A stretch of DNA of 64,000 nt from Coprenecus sp949297365. Lineage in GTDB: Bacteria > Bacteroidota > Bacteroidia > Bacteroidales > UBA932. The notes under the pieces are model-generated. The model saw nothing but the letters and a program-made list of their open reading frames with translations, ran no database searches and was not told the origin of the DNA. Shown here in pieces: positions 39,888 to 48,439 of the stretch. The stretch lies in the NCBI GenBank assembly GCA_963931055.1, contig OZ006987.1, positions 2,108,001 through 2,172,000 of the forward strand, given 5' to 3'. The stretch's first letter is position 1. Every line of letters starts with the position of its first letter. The translations under genes and the position numbers were made by a program.

Positions 39888-40724
39888 ATGAAGAGCAAGT
39901 TTATTCTATTTTCAGCGGCTGCAGTCATGATACTGGCGGCTGCTTGTGAACAGCAGACAGGCGGAGGCAACGGCAATGGCAACGGAGACTCCGCATTCCA
40001 GCTGAACACCGATTACTTCGACGTCCCTCAGAGTGGTGACACTATCTCTTTGACCTATCAGTTCGTCAACCGTCCGGAGGGAAGCTTCTTTATAAGTTTT
40101 CCGGAAGGTCACTGGATTACTTATCTGGGGGATGACCCTGCTGGCAACACCATTTCATTCGGCGTAGAGGCCAACCCGTCGCGTGAACGCACGGATACTG
40201 TCGTCATCAGATATGACTACAGTATCGGATTCCTGCTCGACACAGCCTTCGTGCATCAGGACGGCCAGAACACGGATGTGTTCATCGATGTCAAGTCATG
40301 CACGGGTGAGTATTACACGTCCGATAAGTCCTATTATACATGGGTATCCACGGATGGACTTTGGGTGGAAGGCTCCGAGGGACTCAATATCAACTTCTTC
40401 TCAAGCGAGGAGCCCATTACTGAGGAATTCGAGTCTAACGGCAAGACTTACAAAAGACTTGTCACCCTGCCCGCAGGTACCTACACATACGACCCCATGG
40501 GCACCGAGGAGCCGGGGACATTCTGTGCTCCTTCATTCTACGGCATCTACAGCGGTACCTATGGATATACGCCACGCTATGAAATCACCGACGGTACTGT
40601 CATCATCACCGACCTCGGTGACAACAAGATTCGGTTAGACGCCGAGGTGACATGCAATGACGGCCGTAGCTATGGACTGTCCTTCACCGGCCTCATCGAG
40701 AACTATATGTACATAAATGGATAA
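39888..40724 (+). CDS. Lipoprotein, unknown function (BACON-like N-terminus)
   Basis: The 278-residue protein has a lipoprotein signal (MKSKFILFSAAAVMILAAAC). A first domain (about 35-125) with DYFDVPQSGDTISLTYQFVN resembles BACON/beta-sandwich domains of Bacteroidetes surface proteins. The second half (FIDVKSCTGEYYTSDKSYYT, then PAGTYTYDPMGTEEPGTF) is Tyr/Thr-rich and not recognised. It opens a four-gene operon of lipoproteins, and this shared export suggests a surface complex. The ATG at 39888 is chosen because the signal peptide begins there. Confidence 0.65.
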   Translation: MKSKFILFSAAAVMILAAACEQQTGGGNGNGNGDSAFQLNTDYFDVPQSGDTISLTYQFVNRPEGSFFISFPEGHWITYLGDDPAGNTISFGVEANPSRERTDTVVIRYDYSIGFLLDTAFVHQDGQNTDVFIDVKSCTGEYYTSDKSYYTWVSTDGLWVEGSEGLNINFFSSEEPITEEFESNGKTYKRLVTLPAGTYTYDPMGTEEPGTFCAPSFYGIYSGTYGYTPRYEITDGTVIITDLGDNKIRLDAEVTCNDGRSYGLSFTGLIENYMYING

Positions 40725-40753
40725 AAGTAATCTGATACTAAAAATATTCAACC

Positions 40754-42292
40754 ATGAAGACTTATTATATACCAGCAATTATGGCAGGTCTTGCATGCCT
40801 GTCGCTATTCTCCTGCGAGGAGAAGGAACCGGAAACTCCCGACACACCGGTAGAGCCTACTGTCTCGATATCCCTCGTCGGTGAGGCAAAGACAACCTCC
40901 GTCGACTTCTCTCTGACTCCTGCCAATGCCGAGAGCGTGGCATGGCAGATCGTGGAGGCCGGAGAGACTGTCCCCACAGCTGAGGAGATACTGGCTTCCG
41001 GACATTCGGTCGGAACGGAGACTGCTACCTATACCGCTGACGGTCTCACGCCTGAGACATCGTATGTCCTGGCTGCGGCAGCCGCCAATGGCGACCTCTA
41101 CAGCAGCGTGGCTAAGCTTGAGGTCACAACCCTGGCAGAGGGCGGCGGCGAGGTGATTGCCCCTACTGTAGCCATCGAAAGTGTAAGGCCAAAGAGAGAC
41201 GGTCTCACTTTCACATACACCCAGGAGGATGCTGAGGCTATCGCCTACGTGGTAGTCGGCAGAAGCGAGGCCATACCTCATGCCGAGGAGATACTGCAGA
41301 CCGGAATTCAGGTTGACCTGAGCCAGGGCGAAGTGACGATGGAAGAAGGACTGGAGCCCAACACCTTGTATACTCTCGCCGTGGCCGCTCAGAACGGGAC
41401 GGCATACAGCGAGGTCCAGCACGAATTCTTCACCACGCTGTACGATTATCAGATAGACGAGGATACCGAGCTCACATTTACCTCTGTCAGGATTGATGGC
41501 ATCTCTGGAGACGACAATGAGGCGAAAAGGTTCGTCACAGTTTTCACGACCGAAGATGGAGCCGAGTTGACTACCTTGTTCTACGCCAACCTTGTAGGCG
41601 GAAGCCCGGAGGCAGGGACTTACAACGTAGTGTCTACCGGCACCACCGATGCTTTCAGCGTTATAGAAGGTGATCTCAACGTGGGCCGTGGTTCTAACAC
41701 ATTCGTGAAAGTTGACGACTCCAATCTGGGTGCCGTGGTAGGCGGTTCCATGCAGATAGCCGCTGACAACATTACCTTCGACTTCGTCATCAACGAGTAC
41801 TACACTCTCTCCGGCTCATATGTGGGAAATATCACTGTGCCTTCTTCCACCATTGGTTCTAACATGACCGAAGATATCCTCGATGTCGCATTTAATACTA
41901 CTGAATTCGGAACTTCTTTCTCGCTTTCGACCTGGGCTAACGATCCGGAGATGAGAATAAACATAGCAGAAAAGGGAGATAACGCTGGTTTCAAAAAAGG
42001 TGATGAGTTCCGTGCTACGTTCTTCATTGATAACAATAATGGAGTGCTCCCTGACGGAACCTATAACGTAGGTGATAAATTAGCGTCTGGCACTTTTATT
42101 GACTACGCACAAGGAACGTATCTTATAAAAAAGGAACCCGGTGCTTCGAGTTCAGAACATATCAATGCTCCGGCCGCGCGCGGTACAGTAACGGTTTCCA
42201 CTGAGGCGAACGGAGATCGAACAGTCTCCTTCGAATTGTATGACGATATGGGACATAGATTTACTGGATCATATACTGGTCAGTTGCAATAA
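40754..42292 (+). CDS. Lipoprotein with fibronectin III-like domains
   Basis: The 512-residue protein has a lipobox (LSLFSCEEKE) and two FN3-like domains of about 90 residues each in which a helix-like insert (ETVPTAEEILASG, AIPHAEEILQTG) is repeated, followed by a GLxPxTxYxLxVAAxNG motif. The C-terminal part (from about 235, DEDTELTFTSVRIDGISGDD) is a beta-rich domain of unknown fold. The same double-domain plan recurs at 58778-60715. Surface binding is likely but unproven. Confidence 0.7.
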   Translation: MKTYYIPAIMAGLACLSLFSCEEKEPETPDTPVEPTVSISLVGEAKTTSVDFSLTPANAESVAWQIVEAGETVPTAEEILASGHSVGTETATYTADGLTPETSYVLAAAAANGDLYSSVAKLEVTTLAEGGGEVIAPTVAIESVRPKRDGLTFTYTQEDAEAIAYVVVGRSEAIPHAEEILQTGIQVDLSQGEVTMEEGLEPNTLYTLAVAAQNGTAYSEVQHEFFTTLYDYQIDEDTELTFTSVRIDGISGDDNEAKRFVTVFTTEDGAELTTLFYANLVGGSPEAGTYNVVSTGTTDAFSVIEGDLNVGRGSNTFVKVDDSNLGAVVGGSMQIAADNITFDFVINEYYTLSGSYVGNITVPSSTIGSNMTEDILDVAFNTTEFGTSFSLSTWANDPEMRINIAEKGDNAGFKKGDEFRATFFIDNNNGVLPDGTYNVGDKLASGTFIDYAQGTYLIKKEPGASSSEHINAPAARGTVTVSTEANGDRTVSFELYDDMGHRFTGSYTGQLQ

Positions 42293-42310
42293 TCAATCAT
42301 ATATTGTAGT

Positions 42311-43717
42311 ATGAAATTCTCAAAAATATTATTTATAGTTCTTGGTATGGCTTTCATCCTCTCCTGCAAACCGGGAGAGGACGGGCCTGATGCCATCATC
42401 GGAAATTCCATTTCAGTTCCGAATGAGGTGACAACAGTTCAGACCTCGCTCGAATTTGACTCCGACTGGACTCTGGAGAACCGGGCGTCATGGTTTGTAG
42501 TGACACCGATGAGAGGCAGCGCGGGGACGGCCAATCTGACTATCTCCATTCTGGGAACAAATTCCGGACTAAAGGAAAGGGCCGGAAATTTCGCCGTGAC
42601 GGTCAACGGCACCGAGACCCTGTACTACGTATTCCAGGACGGCACCCCCGGCTTCAGCATATCGCCTGACAGCTACACGGTTCCGTCTACCGGGCAGACT
42701 TTTGCCTTCCCCGTGGAGGGAAATGTGAGGTATGAGGCCGTACCGGACGTGGACTGGATGACAGTCAACAGCGTGCAGTATGACTCCACACTTCTGGAGG
42801 ACAACCATACTTATTCCAAGTACATGACCTCCGTTGTCAGCCTGTCCATACAGGCTAATGACGGGGAGCTCAGGGAAGGCCATATCACCCTTACGGGCGA
42901 GGACGGCGTGACTACCGCGACCATTACCGTGGAGCAGATAGGTTCCCTCGTCGCTGACTACAGCCGTACTTTCGTGCGACGCTCCCTTGCTATCCGTTTC
43001 ACAAGTACGGGGTGCGTGAACTGTCCTGGTATGAACCATGCTCTTGAGGTAGCTGGGGAAAATGTGCCCGATCATATCGTTCCCATGAATATGCACACTT
43101 TCGCTTTAAACGGAAACACGGCTCTTGCGTACTCTAACTGCAATGCCTTCATTGCCTTGTTTGGAGTAAACAACTATCCGAGGGGATTTGTCAACTATTA
43201 CGGAGAAATAGCCAACAACACCAATCCGACCATTATGACTGATGAGTTTAGCGGATTGGCCGAGGAGGCTGTCCGTGAGTTGCCTTCCAATACTGTTATC
43301 GGTGGAGTGACCCGGTTGGAGAATGACACTGTCTATGCGGACATCAGCATAGCCTCGAAGGAGGCGGGTCTGTACGCGCTGCACGCCTTCCTGCTTGAGG
43401 ACGGCCTGGTGTACTACCAGCTGGGAGGCAGCGAGGATTATGTTCACGACAACGTGATTCGTATAGAGATGACCGACAATCTTATGGGGGACAACGTCTC
43501 GCTGGAGACCAACGGTACTTACGTGACCCAGCTGAAAGTGCCCGTTCCGTCTTCAGTTGAGAATACCGACAACCTGCACGTAGTTGTCTACACAACCTAC
43601 AATGGAACTTACACCGGTAGTGTTACGGATGTCCTCTACGGGGATTTCGGTGCGGTTGTGGACAATGCTGTCAACATTCCGATCAACACCCTTGTCAATT
43701 ACGCATACGAGGATTAA
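42311..43717 (+). CDS. Omp28-like lipoprotein with BACON domains
   Basis: The 468-residue lipoprotein (MKFSKILFIVLGMAFILSC) has two BACON-type domains (about 30-205; SISPDSYTVPSTGQTFAFPV) and then a thioredoxin-like part: FVRRSLAIRFTSTGCVNCPG with a CxxC pair and MNMHTFALN. This matches Omp28-type outer-membrane lipoproteins in Bacteroidetes. The CxxC could make it redox active. It is third in the operon, 18 bases after the FN3-like gene. Confidence 0.75.
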   Translation: MKFSKILFIVLGMAFILSCKPGEDGPDAIIGNSISVPNEVTTVQTSLEFDSDWTLENRASWFVVTPMRGSAGTANLTISILGTNSGLKERAGNFAVTVNGTETLYYVFQDGTPGFSISPDSYTVPSTGQTFAFPVEGNVRYEAVPDVDWMTVNSVQYDSTLLEDNHTYSKYMTSVVSLSIQANDGELREGHITLTGEDGVTTATITVEQIGSLVADYSRTFVRRSLAIRFTSTGCVNCPGMNHALEVAGENVPDHIVPMNMHTFALNGNTALAYSNCNAFIALFGVNNYPRGFVNYYGEIANNTNPTIMTDEFSGLAEEAVRELPSNTVIGGVTRLENDTVYADISIASKEAGLYALHAFLLEDGLVYYQLGGSEDYVHDNVIRIEMTDNLMGDNVSLETNGTYVTQLKVPVPSSVENTDNLHVVVYTTYNGTYTGSVTDVLYGDFGAVVDNAVNIPINTLVNYAYED

Positions 43718-43756
43718 GTATAATTAATTTAAGAATTTACATTGCAATATTTTAAA

Positions 43757-45040
43757 ATGAACTATTTTTATCTGCGTCTCTTTGCTGTGTCTGCGGCTGT
43801 TGCCGTAGCACTCTCATGCCAGGAACAGAACGGCCCTGCCGATGCAGTGGCTCTTGCGACTCCGGAGGTGTCGGCTGCCGTCAGTGGCGACAATGTCACG
43901 GTATCATGGACACAAATCCCCAATGCGGCGACTTACAGCTGGAACATTGACAGCAACGCCGCGAGAACCACAGACCAGACATCGGTAACCGTCAGCACCT
44001 CAGATCTGGCAGAAGGCGAGCATACGGTCTATGTCATTGCCAATCCGGCCCTGGATGCCGCTGACCAGTACACCGCCTCGCAACCCGGCTCATACACTTT
44101 TACCGTGACCGCTCGGGTAGAGTCTCAACGACTGGAGACCCCGATTGTGACCGCTAAGAGTGACGGTAAAGGAGGGGTTGTCGTCAGCTGGTCCAGCATT
44201 GAGCATGCCGCATCCTACACATACTCCCTGGATTCAGGCGAATGGAAGAGTACCACGGACACGACTGTCACATACCAGACTTCCGACCTTACTGCCACCA
44301 CACATACTGTGAGCGTAATCGCCCAGCCTGAAGAAGGCTCAGCCGAATATCGCGAATCACTTCCGGGAGACTGCTCGTTCACTGTTCAGCACGAACTCGT
44401 GGAGCCGGTAGAGGAACTCAAGTCGTGGCTGGGAACTTACACTTTAGAATTTACGTCGGCGGTTGTCGTTGACCTAAATTCGAACAATCAGGCAGAGTTC
44501 GTATTTAAAAAAGGTATGGCTGGCAAATTAGAAGAAGAAATTACCATACAGCCGTCCACCAACGCTAACTATGTGTGGATAAGCGGGTTGTCTCCTCTGT
44601 CAGAGTATTATCTTTGGGCTACCATGTTCGACAGTGAGGATGGAAAGCGGTGTCTTGGCATCGTGACCGGTGATAAGGCCGTAGCTCAGGACCTAAAAGG
44701 CAATGATATGGTATGTGCGCCTATATGCTGGAATGAGGAAGATGATGTTGTCACTATCTTTAGCGGTACTGAGTACGCATTTCTCATAGACCCTGATACC
44801 AAGACGAGCATTTCTCGCGAGCTCATGAGCAGTTCCAATGTACAGTATACCGTTGTGGCTGCAGATATTTTCTCATTTGATAACGGTGTGGGTGTATATT
44901 ACGGTGATTACCCTACTTATATTCCTGCCGGAACTTTAACGTTCACTAAGACCTCTACAAGTAACGCTGCGCAGGACAGTAAAGTAATGACTGTGGTAAA
45001 GGCGGCTCCGACAAGCATGTCGTCAACTGTCACCAAGTAG
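43757..45040 (+). CDS. Lipoprotein with two FN3-like domains
   Basis: The 427-residue protein has a lipoprotein signal (MNYFYLRLFAVSAAVAVALS before Cys) and two similar FN3-like domains: VTVSWTQIPNAATYSWNIDS near 35 and VVVSWSSIEHAASYTYSLDS near 140, each ending in a HTVxVIAxP strand. The C-terminal domain (from about 220, EELKSWLGTYTLEF) is beta-rich and reads like the lipid/carbohydrate binding tails of related lipoproteins. A TTG 15 bases earlier also opens the frame but ATG 43757 is preferred. A terminator follows 30 bases after the stop. Confidence 0.7.
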   Translation: MNYFYLRLFAVSAAVAVALSCQEQNGPADAVALATPEVSAAVSGDNVTVSWTQIPNAATYSWNIDSNAARTTDQTSVTVSTSDLAEGEHTVYVIANPALDAADQYTASQPGSYTFTVTARVESQRLETPIVTAKSDGKGGVVVSWSSIEHAASYTYSLDSGEWKSTTDTTVTYQTSDLTATTHTVSVIAQPEEGSAEYRESLPGDCSFTVQHELVEPVEELKSWLGTYTLEFTSAVVVDLNSNNQAEFVFKKGMAGKLEEEITIQPSTNANYVWISGLSPLSEYYLWATMFDSEDGKRCLGIVTGDKAVAQDLKGNDMVCAPICWNEEDDVVTIFSGTEYAFLIDPDTKTSISRELMSSSNVQYTVVAADIFSFDNGVGVYYGDYPTYIPAGTLTFTKTSTSNAAQDSKVMTVVKAAPTSMSSTVTK

Positions 45041-45072
45041 AGCATAAGGGTAGTACCAGTTTAATCTGATAG

Positions 45073-45117
45073 GGAGCGCATCCGACCGGACAGACGGCGA
45101 ATGCGCTCCTTCTCTTT
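45073..45117 (+). terminator. Terminator of the four-gene lipoprotein operon
   Basis: GGAGCGCAT (45073-45081) and ATGCGCTCC (45101-45109) pair over a 19-base loop and are followed by TTCTCTTT. The T-rich stretch supports an intrinsic terminator. Confidence 0.65.
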
Positions 45118-45280
45118 CCTCCCATCCCGTCTCATTCTTGTCCACCCCCTCCAGTCACCTTTACCTTTCCGTCTCACGTCATCCCCGTCAGCCCATCCAG
45201 TCACATGCCCTTTTACCTTTTCATTTCATTCAACATTTCGTCCCACCTTTGCGTTTTTTCTCCCCTTGTCCTAGACCCTC

Positions 45281-45749
45281 GGGGAAAGTGCCGGGTTTTT
45301 CGGCGAAAACGGTTCACTTTCCCCCGCGGCCGACCGGGGCACTGGCTCCACAGGCCTCTCTGGCCGCACTTGGCATTTCCACCTCTGGGGAAAGTGCCGG
45401 GAATTTCGGCGAAAACGGTTCACTTTCCCCCGTGGCCGGCCGGGGTACCGGCTCTACAGGCCTCTCTGGCCGCACTTGGCATTTCCACCCCTGGGGAAAG
45501 TGCCGGGTTTTTCCACGAAAACGGTTCACTTTCCCCCGTGGCTCGCAGGGGTACCGGCTCCACATGCCTCTCTGGCGGCACCTGCCATTTCCACCCCCGG
45601 GGAAAGTGCCGGGTTTTCCTGCGAAAATGGTTCACTTTCCCCCGTGGCTCGCAGGGGCACCGGCTCCACAGACCTCTCTCGCGGCATCTGCCGTTTCTAC
45701 CTCCGGGGAAAGTGCCGGGTTTTTCCGCGAAAACGGTTCACTTTCCCCC
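45281..45749 (-). repeat. REP/BIME-like array C, five units, inverted
   Basis: Units begin at about 45281, 45387, 45493, 45599 and 45705, all 106 bases apart. They are the same unit as in arrays A and B but in opposite orientation (the spacer reads CCGGCTCCACAGGCCTCTCT on the plus strand). No RAYT gene lies beside this array. Degenerate half units follow at about 45789 and 45975 (GGGAAAGTGCC; GGGGAAACGACACTTTCC). The rest of 45118-45280 and 45750-46007 holds nothing else that I can support. Confidence 0.93.
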
Positions 45750-46007
45750 ATGGCATGAGACTTCAGGGGAGGTCCAGCAGAGCCTGCTTGGGAAAGTGCC
45801 TAGTATACAGGCACTCTGAAAAAGAGCATCTGCTGGATCTGGGGTGAAATGGCGGTTTTATGGCAAAAAGCGGGCAGTCCAGCAAATCGCCAAGATGTAT
45901 GCGTTTAATAATCAGTATAATACATTTGAGCGGTGTGTTGGACATTGTAAAAGTTCTTATTAAGCCAGCCTTTGGGGAAACGACACTTTCCTCCGTATGG
46001 TGTTCTT

Positions 46008-46232
46008 ATGAAATTCCAGCAACGAGAAAAGACTAGCCGCCCTCGGCTCTAGAGGGAGGGGCCCGCCGCGAAGCGGTGGGAGGGCCTGGTCTTTTCGACT
46101 GCTGGAATTTTCATAAAAGTGAGTGCTGGTATACCGGTTTGGCGGAGTTTCGGTTTACCTGCTGTGTGAGGGCTTGCTGGATTTGGAGTCCTTGGATTTG
46201 GAGTCTTTGGATTTGGAGCCGTCGTAGAGGTA
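46008..46232 (-). repeat. Inverted partner of the 27348-27558 repeat
   Basis: This covers the 3' end of the AMP-dependent synthetase gene and the hairpin beyond it. It matches 27348-27558 on the other strand apart from a 15-base insertion and scattered substitutions. The hairpin arms at 46008-46021 and 46100-46114 are ATGAAATTCCAGCA and TGCTGGAATTTTCAT; two positions differ from copy A in both arms, keeping the pairing. Confidence 0.92.
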
Positions 46233-47846
46233 GCGCTTGATCTTGTGGGTGGCAGTCTTCTCGAACTCCTCCTCCTGCTGGTCTATCTCGCTGATGCGGG
46301 AGAATTTGCTGACTTTCTGGTTGACGTAGTCCAGAATCTCTTTCTTGAGGTTCTCCAGCTTCTCCTGAGCAGTGCGTTTCAGCTCGTCAGTGGACTCGAG
46401 AAAGGCCTTGAGCTTATCGGAATCGAAATGAACCAGGGCTGTAAGCCTGCCCTTGCGGTTGGTGACCAGGGACTCGGACACCATATCGTGGCTGTTGATG
46501 ACGCTTTCGACTTCTTCGGGGTAGATGTTTTCCCCGCTCGGACCGATAATGGTAGTCGAGGAGCGGCCTTTGATGTAGAGCCAGCCGTCCTTGTCCAGCT
46601 TGCCGAGATCCTTTGTCAGAAACCAGCCGTCCTTGGTGAAGGCAGCGGCAGTGGCCTCGGGGTTCTTGAAGTAACCGCGGGTTACGTTGTCTCCCTTGAC
46701 GGCTATCTCGCCCACGCCTGTCCTGGAGTCCTTGTTGAGCAGGCGCAGCTCCACGCCTTTGACTACCGGGCCGGTGGATCCGAGCCGGACCATGTCCGGG
46801 GTGGCTGCTGCGATGAGCGGCGAGGTCTCGGTGAGTCCGTAGCCTATGGCGTAGGGGAAACGGGCCTCAAGCAGGAAACGTTCCACCTCGGGGTCAAGCC
46901 TTGCTCCGCCGATGCCGAAGAAACGGATGCGGCCTCCGAATTTTTCCATCAGCATCCGGCCGGCCTTGCGGTGCATCATTTTCCTGAAAGGAGGGATGCG
47001 GTGCAAGAACCGGAGCAGAGGTGACGCGGTGAGTTTCGGCAGAACCGCGCTGCGGTATACCTTTTCTATGATAAGCGGCACGGACAGGATGGTGGTGGGC
47101 CTGACTTCTGCCAGGGACTTCATGAGGATGGTCGGGGTGGGGGCCTTGTCAATGTAGTACACTGACGCGCCTGCGTTCATCGGCAGAAGCAGGCACATGC
47201 TGCACTCTAGGGTGTGGGACAGGGGCAGCAGGGACAGCCACACGTCCCAGTCGAAGCTCGGGCGGACATCCTCGGTGGACCAGAGGTTGGCGCACAGGTT
47301 GCGGTGGCTGAGCATCACGCCCTTGGAACTGCCGGTAGTGCCTGATGTGTAGATGATGGCGGCCAGATCGTCCGGCTGTATGTCCGCTTCGGAGGGCAGC
47401 TCTGCCGGCTCACTGCACGGAGCTCCCTTGATGATGGAAAAATCGTCGAGGCAGATAATCAGCTCCAGTCGGTCAATGGCTTTCGGCAGGACTTTCGGCA
47501 GCAGTTTCCTGGATACGAACAGGGCTCTGGCCTCCGAGTGCTTGAGTATGTGCTTGATCTCGCTCTCGGAAAAATCCGGAAGCATCGGCACTGTAATCAT
47601 GCCGAAGGCGGCTGTGGCGAAATACGCTACGCCCCAGTTGGGCATATTCTGCGAGAGCAGCCCCACGAGGTCGCCTCTGCCCATACCGTAGCGGGCCAGC
47701 AGTCCGGCGGTCTCATAGACCTTGGCGTGGAACTCTCCGTAGCTGTAGCCGGGCCCGTCGATGAAATGCAGGAACGGCTTGTCGGCATATCGTGTAAAGG
47801 CGAACTCGAGCAGTGCCCGAAGTGACCGCTGATGTGTGTTGTCCAT
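46155..47846 (-). CDS. AMP-dependent acyl-CoA/acyl-acid synthetase (FadD-like)
   Basis: The 563-residue protein is an ANL-superfamily ligase. The P-loop is IYTSGTTGSSKGVMLSH (about 165-181), the A5 block IGYGLTETSPLI, A7/A8 TKDLGKLDKDGWLYIKGRSS and GENIYPEEVE. It activates a fatty or other carboxylic acid with ATP. The end carries a Ser-Lys-Asp repeat (DGSKSKDSKSKDSKSSK) of 5-residue units, shorter by one unit in the copy at 27.35 kb. The catalytic Lys usually near the C-terminus (K in THKIKRY) is present. A PlsC-like acyltransferase lies 12 bases upstream, so the pair may feed fatty acids into phospholipid. Confidence 0.9.
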   Translation of the reverse strand: MDNTHQRSLRALLEFAFTRYADKPFLHFIDGPGYSYGEFHAKVYETAGLLARYGMGRGDLVGLLSQNMPNWGVAYFATAAFGMITVPMLPDFSESEIKHILKHSEARALFVSRKLLPKVLPKAIDRLELIICLDDFSIIKGAPCSEPAELPSEADIQPDDLAAIIYTSGTTGSSKGVMLSHRNLCANLWSTEDVRPSFDWDVWLSLLPLSHTLECSMCLLLPMNAGASVYYIDKAPTPTILMKSLAEVRPTTILSVPLIIEKVYRSAVLPKLTASPLLRFLHRIPPFRKMMHRKAGRMLMEKFGGRIRFFGIGGARLDPEVERFLLEARFPYAIGYGLTETSPLIAAATPDMVRLGSTGPVVKGVELRLLNKDSRTGVGEIAVKGDNVTRGYFKNPEATAAAFTKDGWFLTKDLGKLDKDGWLYIKGRSSTTIIGPSGENIYPEEVESVINSHDMVSESLVTNRKGRLTALVHFDSDKLKAFLESTDELKRTAQEKLENLKKEILDYVNQKVSKFSRISEIDQQEEEFEKTATHKIKRYLYDGSKSKDSKSKDSKSSKPSHSR

Positions 47847-47858
47847 AATGCTTTCCTT

Positions 47859-48437
47859 TTAATCCAGGTCGTCCCCGGTAGTGAATTTCTCAGGATATTT
47901 TCCTACTACGCCTTTATCCTTATACCATTGCCGTATGCGCTTTAGGTCAGCCTCTACATTATCGGTGATGTGGAACTCTTCCTTGGCTCCTACAGTTTTA
48001 GTCCCCCAGTCAAAGTAACCGAGAAACACCGGCACTCCTGTGGCTTTCGCGATGGTGTGGAATCCTCCCTTCCATCTCTTTACCGGCCTGCGGGTCCCTT
48101 CAGGGGCAATGGCCAGCTGGAAGTACTCGTCTTTCTCAAACTCGGCGATCATCTGGCGGACCAGATGCGCTCCGCCTCCGCTGCTGCGGTCTACCGGGAT
48201 ACCGCCCAGATGCCGCAGTATGGGACCGAGGGGCCATTTGAAAAAGCCTTTCTTGATCATGACCTTGGCGTTGCCGCCGACTGAACGGTAATAAAGCCAG
48301 GATATTACGAAGTCCCAGATGGATGTGTGAGGGGCTCCCAGAATGATGCACTTAGGAGCCGGGATGGCGGTGTCCATGCCCTGCCAGCCCATCATGTTGA
48401 GTATCCGTTTCGCTGTTTTGGGTCCGATGATTCTCAT
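47859..48437 (-). CDS. PlsC-like acyltransferase
   Basis: The 192-residue protein has the LPLAT motifs: HTSIWD, the catalytic HX4D pattern, GGIPVDRSSGG, and APEGTRRPVKRWKGGFHTIA with the substrate-binding EGTR. It is short and lacks membrane spans apart from a possible amphipathic helix (FVISWLYYR). It is probably a 1-acylglycerol-3-phosphate-type acyltransferase. The gene lies between parE and the synthetase on the same strand, with gaps of 2 and 12 bases, suggesting one transcription unit. Confidence 0.88.
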   Translation of the reverse strand: MRIIGPKTAKRILNMMGWQGMDTAIPAPKCIILGAPHTSIWDFVISWLYYRSVGGNAKVMIKKGFFKWPLGPILRHLGGIPVDRSSGGGAHLVRQMIAEFEKDEYFQLAIAPEGTRRPVKRWKGGFHTIAKATGVPVFLGYFDWGTKTVGAKEEFHITDNVEADLKRIRQWYKDKGVVGKYPEKFTTGDDLD

Positions 48438-48439
48438 GG

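Noticed and set aside
40805..41422. Minus-strand frame of 205 codons within the FN3-like lipoprotein gene
   Set aside because: It is the shadow of a lipoprotein gene with a clear signal peptide and domain repeats.
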